Source of the DNA: Saposhnikovia divaricata
Lineage: Eukaryota > Streptophyta > Magnoliopsida > Apiales > Apiaceae
Reading direction: 5' to 3'
Length of the DNA stretch: 64,000 nucleotides
Assembly: GCA_036435485.1 (NCBI GenBank)
Contig: CM071594.1
Location: forward strand, 103,753,001 to 103,817,000
The notes beneath the pieces were generated by a model. That model did not search any database and was not told the origin of the DNA. It saw only the letters and a list, made by a program, of their open reading frames with translations. Made by a program: the position numbers and the translations under genes. Below are positions 44,437-55,323 of this stretch, piece by piece. Position 1 is the stretch's first letter; every line of letters begins with the position of its first letter.

Positions 44437-44455
44437 TTGGCGCCGCTGCCGGGGA
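44437..44455 (+). other. Primer binding site of the Athila derivative
   Basis: TTGGCGCCGCTGCCGGGGA, one base from TGGCGCCGTTGCCGGGGA, the Athila site complementary to the 3' end of Asp tRNA. Confidence 0.88.
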
Positions 44456-44560
44456 TTGTTATAGTATTTATTGGAAATTTAATTATATTGCAGTTTGGTT
44501 TGCTTTGGTGTGCTCACGTTGATAATTCTTGTTGTTTATCAGGTTTGACAACATAGAGTT

Positions 44561-45664
44561 ATGTATTCTCCATATGCTATGGATATGGTCTATGACAAGG
44601 ACGACATCAAGAGACTTTATGCAGAGATTCTAGAGGATGTGAAGATGGGAAGGAATAAACCCAACTGGAAGTTGATAAGACCACCAATGAGCAAGGATGA
44701 GAATGTGTCATGTGTGTATTGTTGTGGTGCTCATACCTATGACTATTGTCCTTCTAATCCAGATTCGATTTGCTTTGATGTCAATCACCCAGTGGTGCAA
44801 CCTCCCAATTATTCATATATCAATGAAAGAGTTTTTTTTGGATCTTCATCAATGGACTCTAACTATTCATGTCTTCAAGAATCTCAACAACAAGGACTTG
44901 ATGATGGGAAGGAGCAGTCTGAACCCATGATAGTTGAAAGCACAATAGAGGTGGATGTCTCTCAACCAACATTTAATCATGAAAGATATGTAGAGGAATC
45001 TTCAATAATATCAATAGAAGATGTTCTAGTTTCTGATAAATTAGAGCACAATCTGTATGAAGATCCATTGGAGCATCCCATGATTCTAGATTCTGGAGAT
45101 GAGTGTAATGAAGAGGAGCATCTAGCTTTGTTGGAGGTTAATTCACAAGATCCTGAAATAGTGCATTATTTTGAGTCATTGAAAGTGCTATCTGCAGAAG
45201 TCAAACCTCCAAAAGCCTCTATTAAAGAACCACCTGATTTGGAACTGAAATTGATGTCCTCTCATTCTCAAGAGGTTTATTCGAGATTATCTTCAACATG
45301 TTCTCTCATCATCTCAGCAGAATTACCTCCGAACAAGAAAGTTGAAAGGGTTATTTCAAATTTTCGTGACACTATGTGTTCTATAGACATGCAAATGTTG
45401 TCAGTGGACACTGCAATAGGTTCTTTTGGTAAGCAAAAAAGGTTGACATCTCCAACTTTGTCCATCATTATTTCAGCAGATTTACCGCCTGATAAGGAAG
45501 AATTGTTTTTGGAGATTTTACAAAAGCACAAGTCATGTGGCACTGCGGATGAGCATAGGAAGCTGAAACTTGTCATAAAAGACGTGGTCCCAAAGAAGAT
45601 AATTAAATGGCCATTCAAAATTGTGATGCGAAATTTTACACTGAGGTGTGATATTGTTCACTGA
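44561..45664 (+). CDS. Chimeric gag-pol remnant ORF of the Athila derivative
   Basis: A 367-residue frame (MYSPYAMDMVYDKDDIKRL). A retroviral-type knuckle CVYCCGAHTYDYC (C-x2-C-x3-H-x4-C) at about residue 51 matches the Athila gag end (CPSNPDSICF). A long acidic middle follows without a known domain. Two related blocks near the end, SLIISAELPPNKKVE and SIIISADLPPDKEEL, resemble the Athila segment just before RT that normally follows ELKxLPxHL. RT itself is missing and the frame ends normally. It may be translated as a small gag-like product, but capsid and catalytic domains are not visible. Confidence 0.7.
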   Translation: MYSPYAMDMVYDKDDIKRLYAEILEDVKMGRNKPNWKLIRPPMSKDENVSCVYCCGAHTYDYCPSNPDSICFDVNHPVVQPPNYSYINERVFFGSSSMDSNYSCLQESQQQGLDDGKEQSEPMIVESTIEVDVSQPTFNHERYVEESSIISIEDVLVSDKLEHNLYEDPLEHPMILDSGDECNEEEHLALLEVNSQDPEIVHYFESLKVLSAEVKPPKASIKEPPDLELKLMSSHSQEVYSRLSSTCSLIISAELPPNKKVERVISNFRDTMCSIDMQMLSVDTAIGSFGKQKRLTSPTLSIIISADLPPDKEELFLEILQKHKSCGTADEHRKLKLVIKDVVPKKIIKWPFKIVMRNFTLRCDIVH

Positions 45665-46192
45665 AAAGGTTAGTGTCGTGTCTAGCCAAAGACTTTAAAG
45701 AAAGGCGCTTCTTGGGAGGCAACCCATGATTTTGTATGGTTAGTAAATTTTTATTTCATATTTTTTGTATTTATTTTTAGGTTAGATATTTTTTATTTTT
45801 TTTTACTCCCATATGATGCCTTGATGATTGATTTCAAGTGTTTCAGGAATAAATAATTTTTTGAGTACAAGGGTGGCTTGAAAAAATGTATGCGAAAAAA
45901 AAAAAAGAAACAAAAAAAAAGAAACAAAAAGTGTGCATTTTCAATACCATGACACGAATTTATTAAACCGTGCTATTGGGTTGCTGGTGAAATCAAAATA
46001 GAAACAAAGAAGGAATATTGGCAGATGAATCAGAGATTAAATACCGTGGTATTGAATTCTGGAACCCACGGTTTACATTTTCTGCCAGCACTAATTTTCA
46101 TGCGCGGCCCAGCCCATTTGTCATGTTTCTGCGCGTGTGCCATAGTCAGCTACTTGTACTCTTTTGCAAAAAGATTTTGGAAATTTTGTAGG

Positions 46193-46258
46193 CCAAGGGA
46201 GTTGAACCCCTGATCTCCTACATACAAAACGCTACTACTGCCGCTCCACCAACTTGTT
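46193..46258 (-). repeat. tRNA-like module 1
   Basis: The minus strand reads AGTTGGTGGAGCGGCAGTAG (A-box-like) and then GGGGTTCAACTCCC (B-box-like), about 35 bases apart, close to tRNA spacing. It does not fold into a full acceptor stem that I can see, so it is a tRNA-derived relic and not a tRNA gene. Confidence 0.6.
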
Positions 46259-46340
46259 CAGTTGATATAATGTTGCTTTGTTTGTTTAATAAACAAAGTT
46301 GAGTCTGCTATTTGTCTACTTCAACTACTAAAAGGAAATG

Positions 46341-46410
46341 GTGGAGTGGGGGATTGAACCCCTGACCTTCTGGGTAACAAAACAAGGTGCCAACCACTGC
46401 ACCAAGTTGT
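46341..46410 (-). repeat. tRNA-like module 2
   Basis: The minus strand reads TTGGTGCAGTGGTTGGCACC (A-box-like), then GGGGTTCAATCCCC (B-box-like with T-loop stem) about 40 bases later. It is similar to module 1 in order and spacing and lies about 150 bp from it. Confidence 0.6.
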
Positions 46411-48306
46411 ATTTGTTGTATATATCTGGAAGCTGAAATAAATAAACTGACTTCAAGCCCAGCAGTTGGCCCAACACTTGAAGCCCAGCACTTGGCCTGT
46501 GCATGACAGTTCTTACAATTCTTCTTCCAAGGGGCAAGGACACAAATACTATTGGGGAGTATTTCTAACTTTTGTAAATTATTTTCAATTTTTATTTTTG
46601 CATTTTATTTTAGGAACTTTTTAGTTATAAATATATTTATTTATTATTCATTGAGGACAATGAACCAGTTAAGTGTGGGGAGGGGTTTTCAATATAAAAA
46701 ATGAAAAAAAAATTAGGATCATTAATAAATTATTTTTATTTGTTATTTTTTAGGATAATCATTTTAGTAGTTGGTTTTAGATTTTATTATTTTTCTTTTG
46801 TTAGTTTTTTTATTTTAGGATAGTTAAAAAAATAGAAAAAACACAAAAAAAAATTAGAAAAACTTAAAAAAATTGATTTCCATGTCAATATATCATGTTA
46901 ATAAGGATAAGTACACACCATGTAGACTTATTTTTCGTGTGTCATATATGTCTCCTTAGCGTAAAATACCTTATGCATGATGATGTCTTATACGTGCTTG
47001 CGAAAATTAAAAACTTGAATGTACGTCATTGTCAATTTTGATGAGTATGGCATGCTATCACCATGTGAGATCTTGAGGCTTAATTTGTGATTGATACATC
47101 TTTTATCAATCTATTTTTTTTGTGGTGAGGTATTCGTCATTGCATGTGTTGCTCTAGAACTTGCTTTAAACCAGGTCGTGCACATATTGATATTGTGTAT
47201 TGTGTAAAAATGATAAAGGCACTAGGATTAACTGTATTGTCCTAAACAGTACCCCTTAAAAATAATCCTTAGTGAGCCCCCTTGAGCCTATATCCTTTTT
47301 CTTCGTATATCACCATCTAAATTTTGAGCCTATAAATTTCTTCTTATCTTGATTGACTAGTAGAGCATTGTGATGTATACAAGGGATTGGTAAAATATTA
47401 AGTGTGGGGATATCTTTGTCATTGTGTGAAATTTTGGGTGGGAATCGAATTGGTGTGGCTATTTCTTCTTCGTGACACCTCAATAAAGTCACTCGAATCA
47501 ATAAAAAATAAAAAATAAAAGAAAAAAAATGAAAAAAAAAAGAAAAAAAAAAGAAAAAGAAAGAGAGTAAATGTTCAATGGTTCTTACAATGTGAAATTT
47601 ATGAGTTTACATTTGTATGTGGGATTATATCAAGGTTAGTTTCATGTTGAGTGCTTCAAGTGTATATGAACATTATGCTCTATTGGTTGTCAAGTTAGCC
47701 ACTTGTTAGCCTATTTCTTTGATTTCCTACCCCCGCACCTAAGCCTCGTTACAACCCTTGACAAAGACCTTTTGATTTATACGAACACGAAGTCTAGAGA
47801 TTTTGATGGACAAGCAAGCTTATGGTAGCACATGTGCATTTGATTGAACTTGAGTTATACAGTTGCACCTAAACACTTGTGTGATTTTAGTGTTTGTGAG
47901 GTTATTTTTCCATTCAGAGCATGTTATCATCTTGTTGATTGAGACTTTGATGTTATTCATGATATTTTAGTCTTTTGAGACTATGTGTGCGTGCTTGAAT
48001 AGTTGTGTCGGTGTGTAAAGTTGAGGAACCGCATTATATGACATTTATGAGCTATTACATGATTAAGTTTGCATGTGTGGAGTGCTATGATATATTTCAT
48101 GTTTGAGACTTGGCAGTCATAATAAAAACTAGGAATTTTGTGGGTAAATTCACTACAAACCCTCACGAGACCTTACTCGTCCACTTGGGCTACCATGGGG
48201 TTTAAAGGGCTTGTTGCATAAGCCAAATGCAACCGTGATCACCTACGGAAGTGGTATTAGTTAGTTAGGATTTAGTTTTTTCTTTCTTCTTTGCCCGAGG
48301 ACGTGC

Positions 48307-48327
48307 AAGATGCTAAGTGTGGGGATG
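48307..48327 (+). other. Polypurine-tract region of the Athila derivative
   Basis: The purine-rich stretch AAGTGTGGGGATG abuts the 3' LTR start at 48328. G-rich AAGTGTGGGG before the LTR is typical of Athila-like elements. Confidence 0.6.
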
Positions 48328-49695
48328 TGATAAGTGTGCATTTAATCCTAATATTGTCCCTATATTTAAGTTATTTTGTATTGATTTGGATTTTTATTTA
48401 ATAAATTTTAATGTTTAATTATAGGTATCAAGGAGTTTTAATAAAGGAGGGCTTGGAGCTTAAATAACAAGAGTTGGGGATTAATTTGATTAAAATTCGG
48501 ATTTTATGGGTCGCTGCGCAGTCTACACTGTTTGGGCCATATCTGGAGTTACAGAAGTCCGTTTTACGCGATTCAACAGCCCACGGAAAGCTTATGAGAA
48601 GGGCTTCCATTTAGAAGTGGTCTTGATATCAGATTCCAACTACATCAGCCCAGAAACAGAGCCCAAGAGTTAGTGACGAATTTCTATTATTGGAATTCAA
48701 TTCTAATTGGGAAAAATTCCTTGTAATTATGGTAATAATTAAAAATACTTTTATTAGACATATTATTAGATAGATCAGCCCTATTACCTAGAAAGGGAGA
48801 TACGATAGAGGCAAGATAGTAGCCGCACAAGGGAGGAGAAGAAGCAATCAACAACGAGGAATTCAGCCATTGAAGACATTCAATTGGCTTAGTTTTCTCT
48901 AATCTTTTTATATCTCTTCTTATGAACATGTGTTGGTTAACTTGGGATTATTTTGATGCGTTTATTATGAACTAAACTTATATAAAGTTAGGATTTTTAT
49001 GGAACCCTAGTATGGGATTGTTGGTGTTCTGAAAAGAAGTATTATTTGCAGTTACAGTTTATTCGTTCAAGTAGATACCATGATAAATATTTGCTGTTGT
49101 TTGGCCAACGGTAGTAGATTGTTGAGTTAATTGTAATACTGAGAGGGTTATGATTAATTGACACAAAACTTGAATGGTGCATGATTATATCTGTTGATAT
49201 TAATTTTGTGACGGTATAGACATATATTGTTACCTTGCATAACCGTGTGAAATTGGTGCTTAATTATATTCTGGAAGTTGAATTGGGCATAGACATATGT
49301 TAATTTAATTACAGAATCTATACCATAGTGATTTCGAGAGAAACCTATGATCGTTGAATTTCAAGTTAGTAGAATGTGATTTTGCTATAGTATTACACTA
49401 CTTTATAACCAACATGAACATATTAGGGGGAAGTAATTATCTTGACTTAGCTTCTCGTATTTGAAACTCATTCGACTCTCTTTGCTATTATAATATTAGT
49501 TAGTTAATTTAGTTATTGATTAATTAGCTTAATTAGAAATACAAAAACCCAATTTATTGTGTTCGATAACCAAATTGTTTGATATTGATTGCGATTTATA
49601 TAATTAGACAGTCCTTGAGGATCGATATCTGGTATTTACTACTATATTACTTGTATGCGATTGTGTACACTTGCACATCTGTATTTTACGCAACA
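48328..49695 (+). repeat. 3' LTR of the Athila derivative
   Basis: 1368 bp, same ends as the 5' LTR, followed by the TGAAG duplication. Open frames within it (48428-48610, 48687-48929 minus) are repeated word for word in the 5' LTR and are not genes. Confidence 0.97.
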
Positions 49696-49700
49696 TGAAG

Positions 49701-50385
49701 ATGGGATACAACGACTCGCAGTTGACTCCTAACAATATGCCTATATATGGGTTCAATGGAGTCGAATCCAATGTTGAAGGGACCATCCAGCTACCGGTTA
49801 CTACTAGACAGGAGCCAAGGAAGCCACTCAGATGTTAAATTTCCTGGTAATCAAAGCAGCCTCCAGCTACCACATGAAAGTTAAGTTTCCAACTAGGAAT
49901 GGTGTTGGAGAACAGAAGGGTGATCAGAAGATGGCCAGAAATTGTTATGTGGCCGCATTAAGAGCTGATGGAGTAGGGGGCAGGTCCTCCCGATTGAAGA
50001 CATGGATGTCCGAGGGGATGATGAACACCGCGGGAAGCCGGCAGAAGATTTGGTTCCTATACCTCTGGATTGCCGAGACCCTGAAAAAGTTACGTATGTT
50101 GGAGCGTCTTTAAAAGAACCCTTGAAGGGTAAGTTGGTAGAATTCCTACAAGAAAACAGAGATGTGTTCGCTTGGATGGTAGCTGATATGCCAGGGATAG
50201 ACCCCCAACTCATAACTCACAGGTTGAATGCCGACCCCAAGCGGAAGGCAATAAAACAGAAAAAGAGGAACTTTGCTCCGGAAAAGCAAGAGGCCATTAA
50301 GCAAGAGGTGGACAAGCTCTTGGAAGCTACTTTTATTGAGGAGATTCAGTTCCCTGAATGGTTGGCTAACCCTATGATGGTCTAG
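49701..50385 (+). pseudogene. Tat protease end and RT linker
   Basis: Resumes the interrupted protease (MGYNDSQLTPNNMPIYGFNG). It then passes via YHMKVKFPTRNGVGE (frame broken near 49840 and 49990) into DLVPIPLDCRDPEKVTYVG and NRDVFAWMVADMPGI. Next come the RT entry KKRNFAPEKQEAI and FPEWLANPMMV. An in-frame TAG at 50383-50385 stands before KANGKWR, where the family has Lys. Confidence 0.9.
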
Positions 50386-53310
50386 AAAGCCAACGGCAAG
50401 TGGAGGATATGTATTGACTTCACCAATTTGAATGACGCATGCCCTAAGGATTGCTTCCCTTTACCAAGGATTGACACACTAATAGATGCCACAGAAGGGC
50501 ACGAAATGCTGAGTTTCATGGATGGTTTCAGCGGCTACAACCAGATTAAGATGCACAAAGATGACATCCTGAAGGTATCTTTCATAACTGACTTTGGTGT
50601 TTTTTGTTACCTTGTCATGGCTTTTGGACTAAAGAATGCAGGAGCTACTTATCAACGACTGGTAAATAAGATATTTGCCCATCTGATTGGGAAAACCATG
50701 GAGGTCTACGTTGATGATATGTTGGTCAAAAGCTTGTTTATAGCAGACCATGTTGAATACCTCAGAGAGGATTTTGAAGTGCTGAAGCACCATAAGATGA
50801 TGTTAAATCCGGCCAAGTGTGCTTTTGGCGTTGGATCAGGGAAGTTTTTGGGTTTGATGGTTTCAAAATGTGGCATTGAAGCCAACCCGGATAAGATTAA
50901 GGCGATCCTCGACATGGAACCACCCCGTTCTGTGAGGGACGTGCAGAAGTTGACTGGTAGAATAGCTGCATTGGGAAGATTCATCTCAAGGTCTGGCGAT
51001 AAATGTTTGCCCTTCTCTCAGGCTTTGAAGAAAGTGAAGAATTTTGAATGGACTTCAGAAAGCCAAGAGGCTTTTGAACAGCTGAAAAAGTATATGGCTG
51101 AGGCCCCGTTGTTGGCCAAACCTAGTCCTGGAGAGACCCTATATTTATACTTATCGATATCTGAACAAGCATTGAGTGTCATTCTCATTCGAGAGGAAAA
51201 CAAGGTTCAGAAGCCTATCTACTACGTGAGCAAGGTATTGCACGGAGCTGAGTTGAATTACTCACCCATCGAGAAGTTTGCTTTGGCGCTAGTAACAGCT
51301 TCAAGGAAGCTACGACCTTACTTTCAAGCACACAAGATTGAAGTCCTGACGGATCAGCAGTTAAGAAGTATATTGCATAGCCCCAAGGCCAGTGGGAGGC
51401 TAGTTAAATGGGCGATCGAACTTGGGGAGTTTGATATCACATATAAGCCTCGGACAGCCATCAAGGCTCAGGCATTAGCTGACTTCGTGATTGAATGTAC
51501 CATCGACAACCAAGAAGTCGGGGGGCAGGAGATAGTTCCAAGCCAAGAAGGTGAAGGTGAAGTTGAGGAGCTTGAACCTGATCGGAAGGAATATTGGGTG
51601 CTCTATTTTGATGGGGCATCAAAAACAAAGTCTAGTGGTGCAGGCTTGGTCTTGCAAAGCCTCGATGGGTTTTTAGTAGAATATGCTTTGAAGTTGGACT
51701 TTCCAACAACCAACAACGATGCTGAATATGAAGCCTTGATAGCCGGATTAGGCTTGGCCAGAATATTGAGAGTCAAGAACCTCAAAGTTTGTGGAGATTC
51801 AAGACTCGTAGTATCGCAGGTGAATGGTGAGTTCGAAGCCAAGGATGAAACTATGGCAAAATACCTAAGGGTTGTGAAAGCCGTTATGACTCAGTTTGAT
51901 GAATGCTATATGGAGCACATTCCGAGGGAGGAGAACATCAAGGCCGATGCCCTATCAAAGTTCGCCTCTTCTGAGATAGAGAATTATGCAGGGAGTGTTT
52001 ACTTCCAGGTCTTGAAGGCCCCTACCATCAATTCGAAATTGGTGGCACCCATTGATATAGGAAGTTGTTGGATATATCCTATCAAGGCACATTTGGAAAC
52101 AGGATGGCTTCCCGAAGATGCCTCGGAGGCGCGGAAATTGTCAGTGAGAGCATTGAGATATGTCTTGATTGAAGGCATCCTCTATAAGAGGTCTTTTGTT
52201 ATCCCGTACTTGAAGTGTTTGAGGACCCAAGAGGCAGAAGAAGCATTGAAGGAAGTTCATGAAGGGATCTGTGGGCAACACTTAGAGGGCAGAGCCTTAG
52301 CCCATAAGATCACCCGTCTGGGATTTTATTGGCCACAGATATTAGTAGATGTGCAAAGTTATGTCAAGAAGTATGACATGTGTCAGAAACACGCTCCGAT
52401 TTTTAGGCAGTCGCCAGAGATGTTAACGTCGATTAACTTTCCTATTCCGTTTGCCATGTGGGGGATGGACATTCTAGGTCCTTTCCATGTAGCTTCAGCA
52501 CAAAGGAAGTTCTTGATAGTGGCTATCGACTATTTTACCAAGTGGATTGAAGGTAAGCCATTAGCTAAGATAACCACCCAACAAGTTGCCCAGTTCTTCT
52601 GGGAGAACGTAATTTGCAGATACGGTATCCCACGAATCCTTGTGACGGATAATGGGTGCCAATTCAACAATGAGGAGTTTAAGAAGTATTGTGAGGAGAA
52701 TGCCATCGAACTTCGCTTCACTTCAGTAGCTCACCCTCAGGCTAATGGGCAAGCTGAGGTAGCGAATCGGATTATCCTTGATGGACTCAAGAAAAGGGCC
52801 GAACGTTCAAGAAACACGTGGGTGGATGAGCTGCTGCCTATACTATGGGCATATCGTACCACCTGTAAAGTAACAACATGAGCTACCCCGTTTTTGCTAG
52901 CCTATGGAGCAGAGGCAGTAGTGCCCGTGGAGATCTCTCATGTATCTGCAAGGGTGGACGCATATGAGCAAGAAACTAATGAGGAAGGCATGAGGCTTGC
53001 CCTTGATTTAATTGATGAAGTCAGGGACGAAGCGAACGCCCGCAATGTAGAGCACCAGAAGAGGGCATTCTTTTATTACAACCATAGGGTTAAAGAAAGG
53101 TTCTTTAAACAAGGTGACTTGGTTTTAAGGAAGATAGAAGCATCTAGAGTTGGACAGACAGGCAAGTTGCCCCTAATTGGGAAGGGCCGTATAGAGTCAG
53201 CAAAACGTTGGGAAGAGGTTCTTACAAGTTGGAAACCTTGGATGGAAACGAGGTGCCTCGTACTTGGCACGCCTCGAATCTCAAGATTTATTATGTTTAA
53301 GCTCTCCTAG
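50386..53310 (+). pseudogene. Tat pol: RT, RNase H, second RNase H, integrase
   Basis: RT: KWRICIDFTNLNDACPKD, SFMDGFSGYNQIKM, FGLKNAGATYQRL and the catalytic YVDDML at about 50707. RT-linked RNase H: YYVSKVLHGAELNY and ALVTASRKLRPYF. Second RNase H: YFDGASKTKSSGAG at about 51604, NNDAEYEALIAGL, GDSRLVVSQV and REENIKADALSKFA (the Asp/Glu catalytic set). Integrase: zinc region FYWPQ...KKYDMCQKHA, then D (GMDILGP), D (VTDNGCQF) and E (NGQAEVANR). An in-frame TGA occurs at 52879-52881 (before ATPFLLAYG), and the first Cys of the zinc CC pair is Tyr (KKYDMC for KKCDxC). RT to integrase is otherwise open for 817 codons. Confidence 0.95.
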
Positions 53311-53718
53311 TAAGGACTTAGCTTTTTGCCAATATAATAGAAATAGAAATAAGGTTTATATAAAACCATTGCAGAGCATGTTGCTCATAGTAGGACTTAT
53401 CATTTTATGTAAGGGTAGAGCCCATTTCACGTTATTAATACAAGTTTGTTTTCCATTCTACGTTTCTGTGATTTTAATGATGTACCAAACACCTGATGTG
53501 TGTAAGTCTAGGATGACCAAGTACCGTAAAAAAGGAACGTATGAATTAAAGGAAACAAGCATGTAGATAAAATACCCCTAAGGGACAGAGTTATAAGTTA
53601 CAAACACACCGAATAAAAATATAAGTCCATGAAGGACCATGAGCAAAGTCAGGATAAAACGAGAACTGAATAAGAGCCACATGAGGCAAACATAAGCCAT
53701 GCAAGGCTCAAAAGATAA
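53311..53718. other. Spacer between integrase and the antisense ORF
   Basis: About 400 bp of the Tat 3' region, with no gene. It probably holds both 3' ends of the convergent pol and antisense transcripts. Confidence 0.45.
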
Positions 53719-55323
53719 TCACTTCTTAACAGAAGCAGTCTTCACCAACCGTTTCTTGGTTTTGGAAGGAGCAACCTGAACAGGGACTTCTCCTTCACTG
53801 GATGACCCCATCTCACCTTCTTCATTGCTCTTGGAAGTTGAAGTCGAGGAACTGGTAACACTCACCGATCTGGGCTCGCGAATTCGGCCGGCTAAAGGGC
53901 TCTCTGAACTGCCACTTTGATCCTTCCCACGGGATTTTGAAGGGTGCCTCCCAGAACTAGATCCTGAGCGTTGGGGAGTGGCCTTAGTCCCAGAACCTGA
54001 AGCACGCCTGTTTGCATGAGAGGAAGTTCCAGCACCCTCAACAAGGTCATCAACATCAGTCACCTTCCAAGGACTTGGATAAAAGGAAGGAAAAACGACC
54101 CCTTTGTGGTCATGGCTAATCTTATTCATAGCTTTTTCCCAACCTATAGTCATGTTGTCCGGTTGGACCTCCCTGTCATGTTCGTCAATGAAGGCAGGGA
54201 ATGTATCCGAGCCCAAGTAGTTCTGGATGATGGAATCCTCGTTGTTCTGGGTTCTATTCTCCAAGGCTGCATATTTTCCCCTAAAGGATGAGAGTTGGTC
54301 TTCGGAGGTGAAGTACTTGAGATTCTTTCTGATGCTTCTCCACATCCTTGAGGGCAATTCTTTCCTTATCCTTATACGATTTCCCAAGTTGGATAGCGTT
54401 CTGGAAATGAGCATTCAGGTATAAGAATAAAACACCATAAAAAAGTTATGTTAAACCATGATGGTCAATATTTAGCAAAAGTAACAAAAAATAAGGGGAG
54501 ATAAGCTTACGTTATAGGCGTGAAATGCCCCCAAGCTTTCATTTTCCCCAAGGTCTGTTGTTGTTGCAAAATGAACCTTATCAACCGGGGCTATGGCATT
54601 CCGAGACCATTCCTAAGCAAGAAGATAGTTATCTCGGATAGCGTCCTGCTTGCATATCCCCCACTCAGGCATAAACGCAGTTTTCATACTCCCGTCCGAA
54701 CTCCTGATCCTTTTTCCACCTTTTGAGCAATGCTAAAGGAATTCAGGAACTGGAACGTCGTCAAGGTTGGCCTCTTTCTCATCCTTTTTAATCATCCTTT
54801 TAGTAATCTGAGGAGCATGACCCGGCAGGCTATCAATCTCCTCAGCAACTGCAAGAAAAGACAAAGAAAACAATGTTGGAATAAGAACAAGTATGATGAG
54901 AATAAAGGAGTTAAAGTAAGAATTACCCTTGGGAGGGAAACTACTAAGCCCGGTCTCTATCAAGTTATGCTCAGTCACGACTTCGCGGTAGTGAGCATTT
55001 TGAAAGGTTGAAATAAGCCAATCCCGATTGGCTACTTCTTCACTTGAGAGCTGCAGCTCACTAACACCCTCATCGTTCACGTGATTGAATTTGGACCTGA
55101 AAAATTCACCCCAGTCTCCTCCTTTCCATCTAAGGATGAAAAATTCGTGCCTCCAATTGTGGTATGAATCAGGCACGGAGGCAGCGTTGATAATCATTCG
55201 GGACTTTGTACGATGTTGGATGCTTACCCATCCTTTCCTAGTAACAGGGCTATTTTTGAAAGCAAACAAATGTCTAAATAAAGGAATGCTAAGGCAGATG
55301 CCTCCCTTGATGCATTCAACCAT
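53719..55323 (-). pseudogene. Tat antisense ORF, putative gypsy-type transposase domain protein, broken
   Basis: On the minus strand from 55323: LSIPLFRHLFAFKNSP, WRHEFFILRWKGGDWGEFFRS and REVVTEHNLIETGLS are in the style of the plant 'putative gypsy-type transposon' domain. An intron-like step (AAGG|GTAATT ... TTGCAG|TTGCTGAGG) leads to AEEIDSLPGHAPQITKRM. The C-terminal part (53719-54414) has a KYAALENR-type coiled-coil remnant, FIDEHDREVQPDNM, and a Ser/Arg/Lys-rich tail. In-frame stops (TAG after VPEFL and TAG near 54612) and a frameshift near 54330 inactivate it. Antisense ORFs in this position are known in Grande and Retand-like Tat elements; their role is unclear. Confidence 0.75.

Larger units (their letters stand above)
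45665..48327. other. Non-coding interior of the Athila derivative
   Basis: Contains A- and T-rich runs (45896-45930, 46800-46870, 47500-47570), two tRNA-like modules (46193-46258, 46341-46410), TTAAGTGTGGGG words at 46670 and 47400, and the tract before the 3' LTR. No gene. Confidence 0.6.
43064..49695 (+). mobile_element. Young non-autonomous Athila-type LTR element
   Basis: Two 1368-bp direct LTRs (43064-44431 and 48328-49695) enclose 3.9 kb, with TGAAG at 43059-43063 and 49696-49700. The insertion splits the Tat protease. It has an Athila-type primer binding site and one 367-codon ORF derived from gag-pol, but no RT, RNase H or integrase. The internal region has tRNA-like modules and a G-rich polypurine tract. 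It depends on other elements for movement (large-retrotransposon-derivative type). Confidence 0.95.

Noticed and set aside
44561..45664. A host gene of 367 codons
   Set aside because: It lies between two near-identical LTRs with an Athila primer site and has a retroviral knuckle, so it is part of the element.
46193..46410. Genuine tRNA genes
   Set aside because: Box words and spacing are tRNA-like but acceptor stems do not close; they sit inside a retroelement.
48428..48929. Minus-strand small genes in the Athila LTR
   Set aside because: They are repeated in the other LTR and have no domain; chance frames in an LTR.
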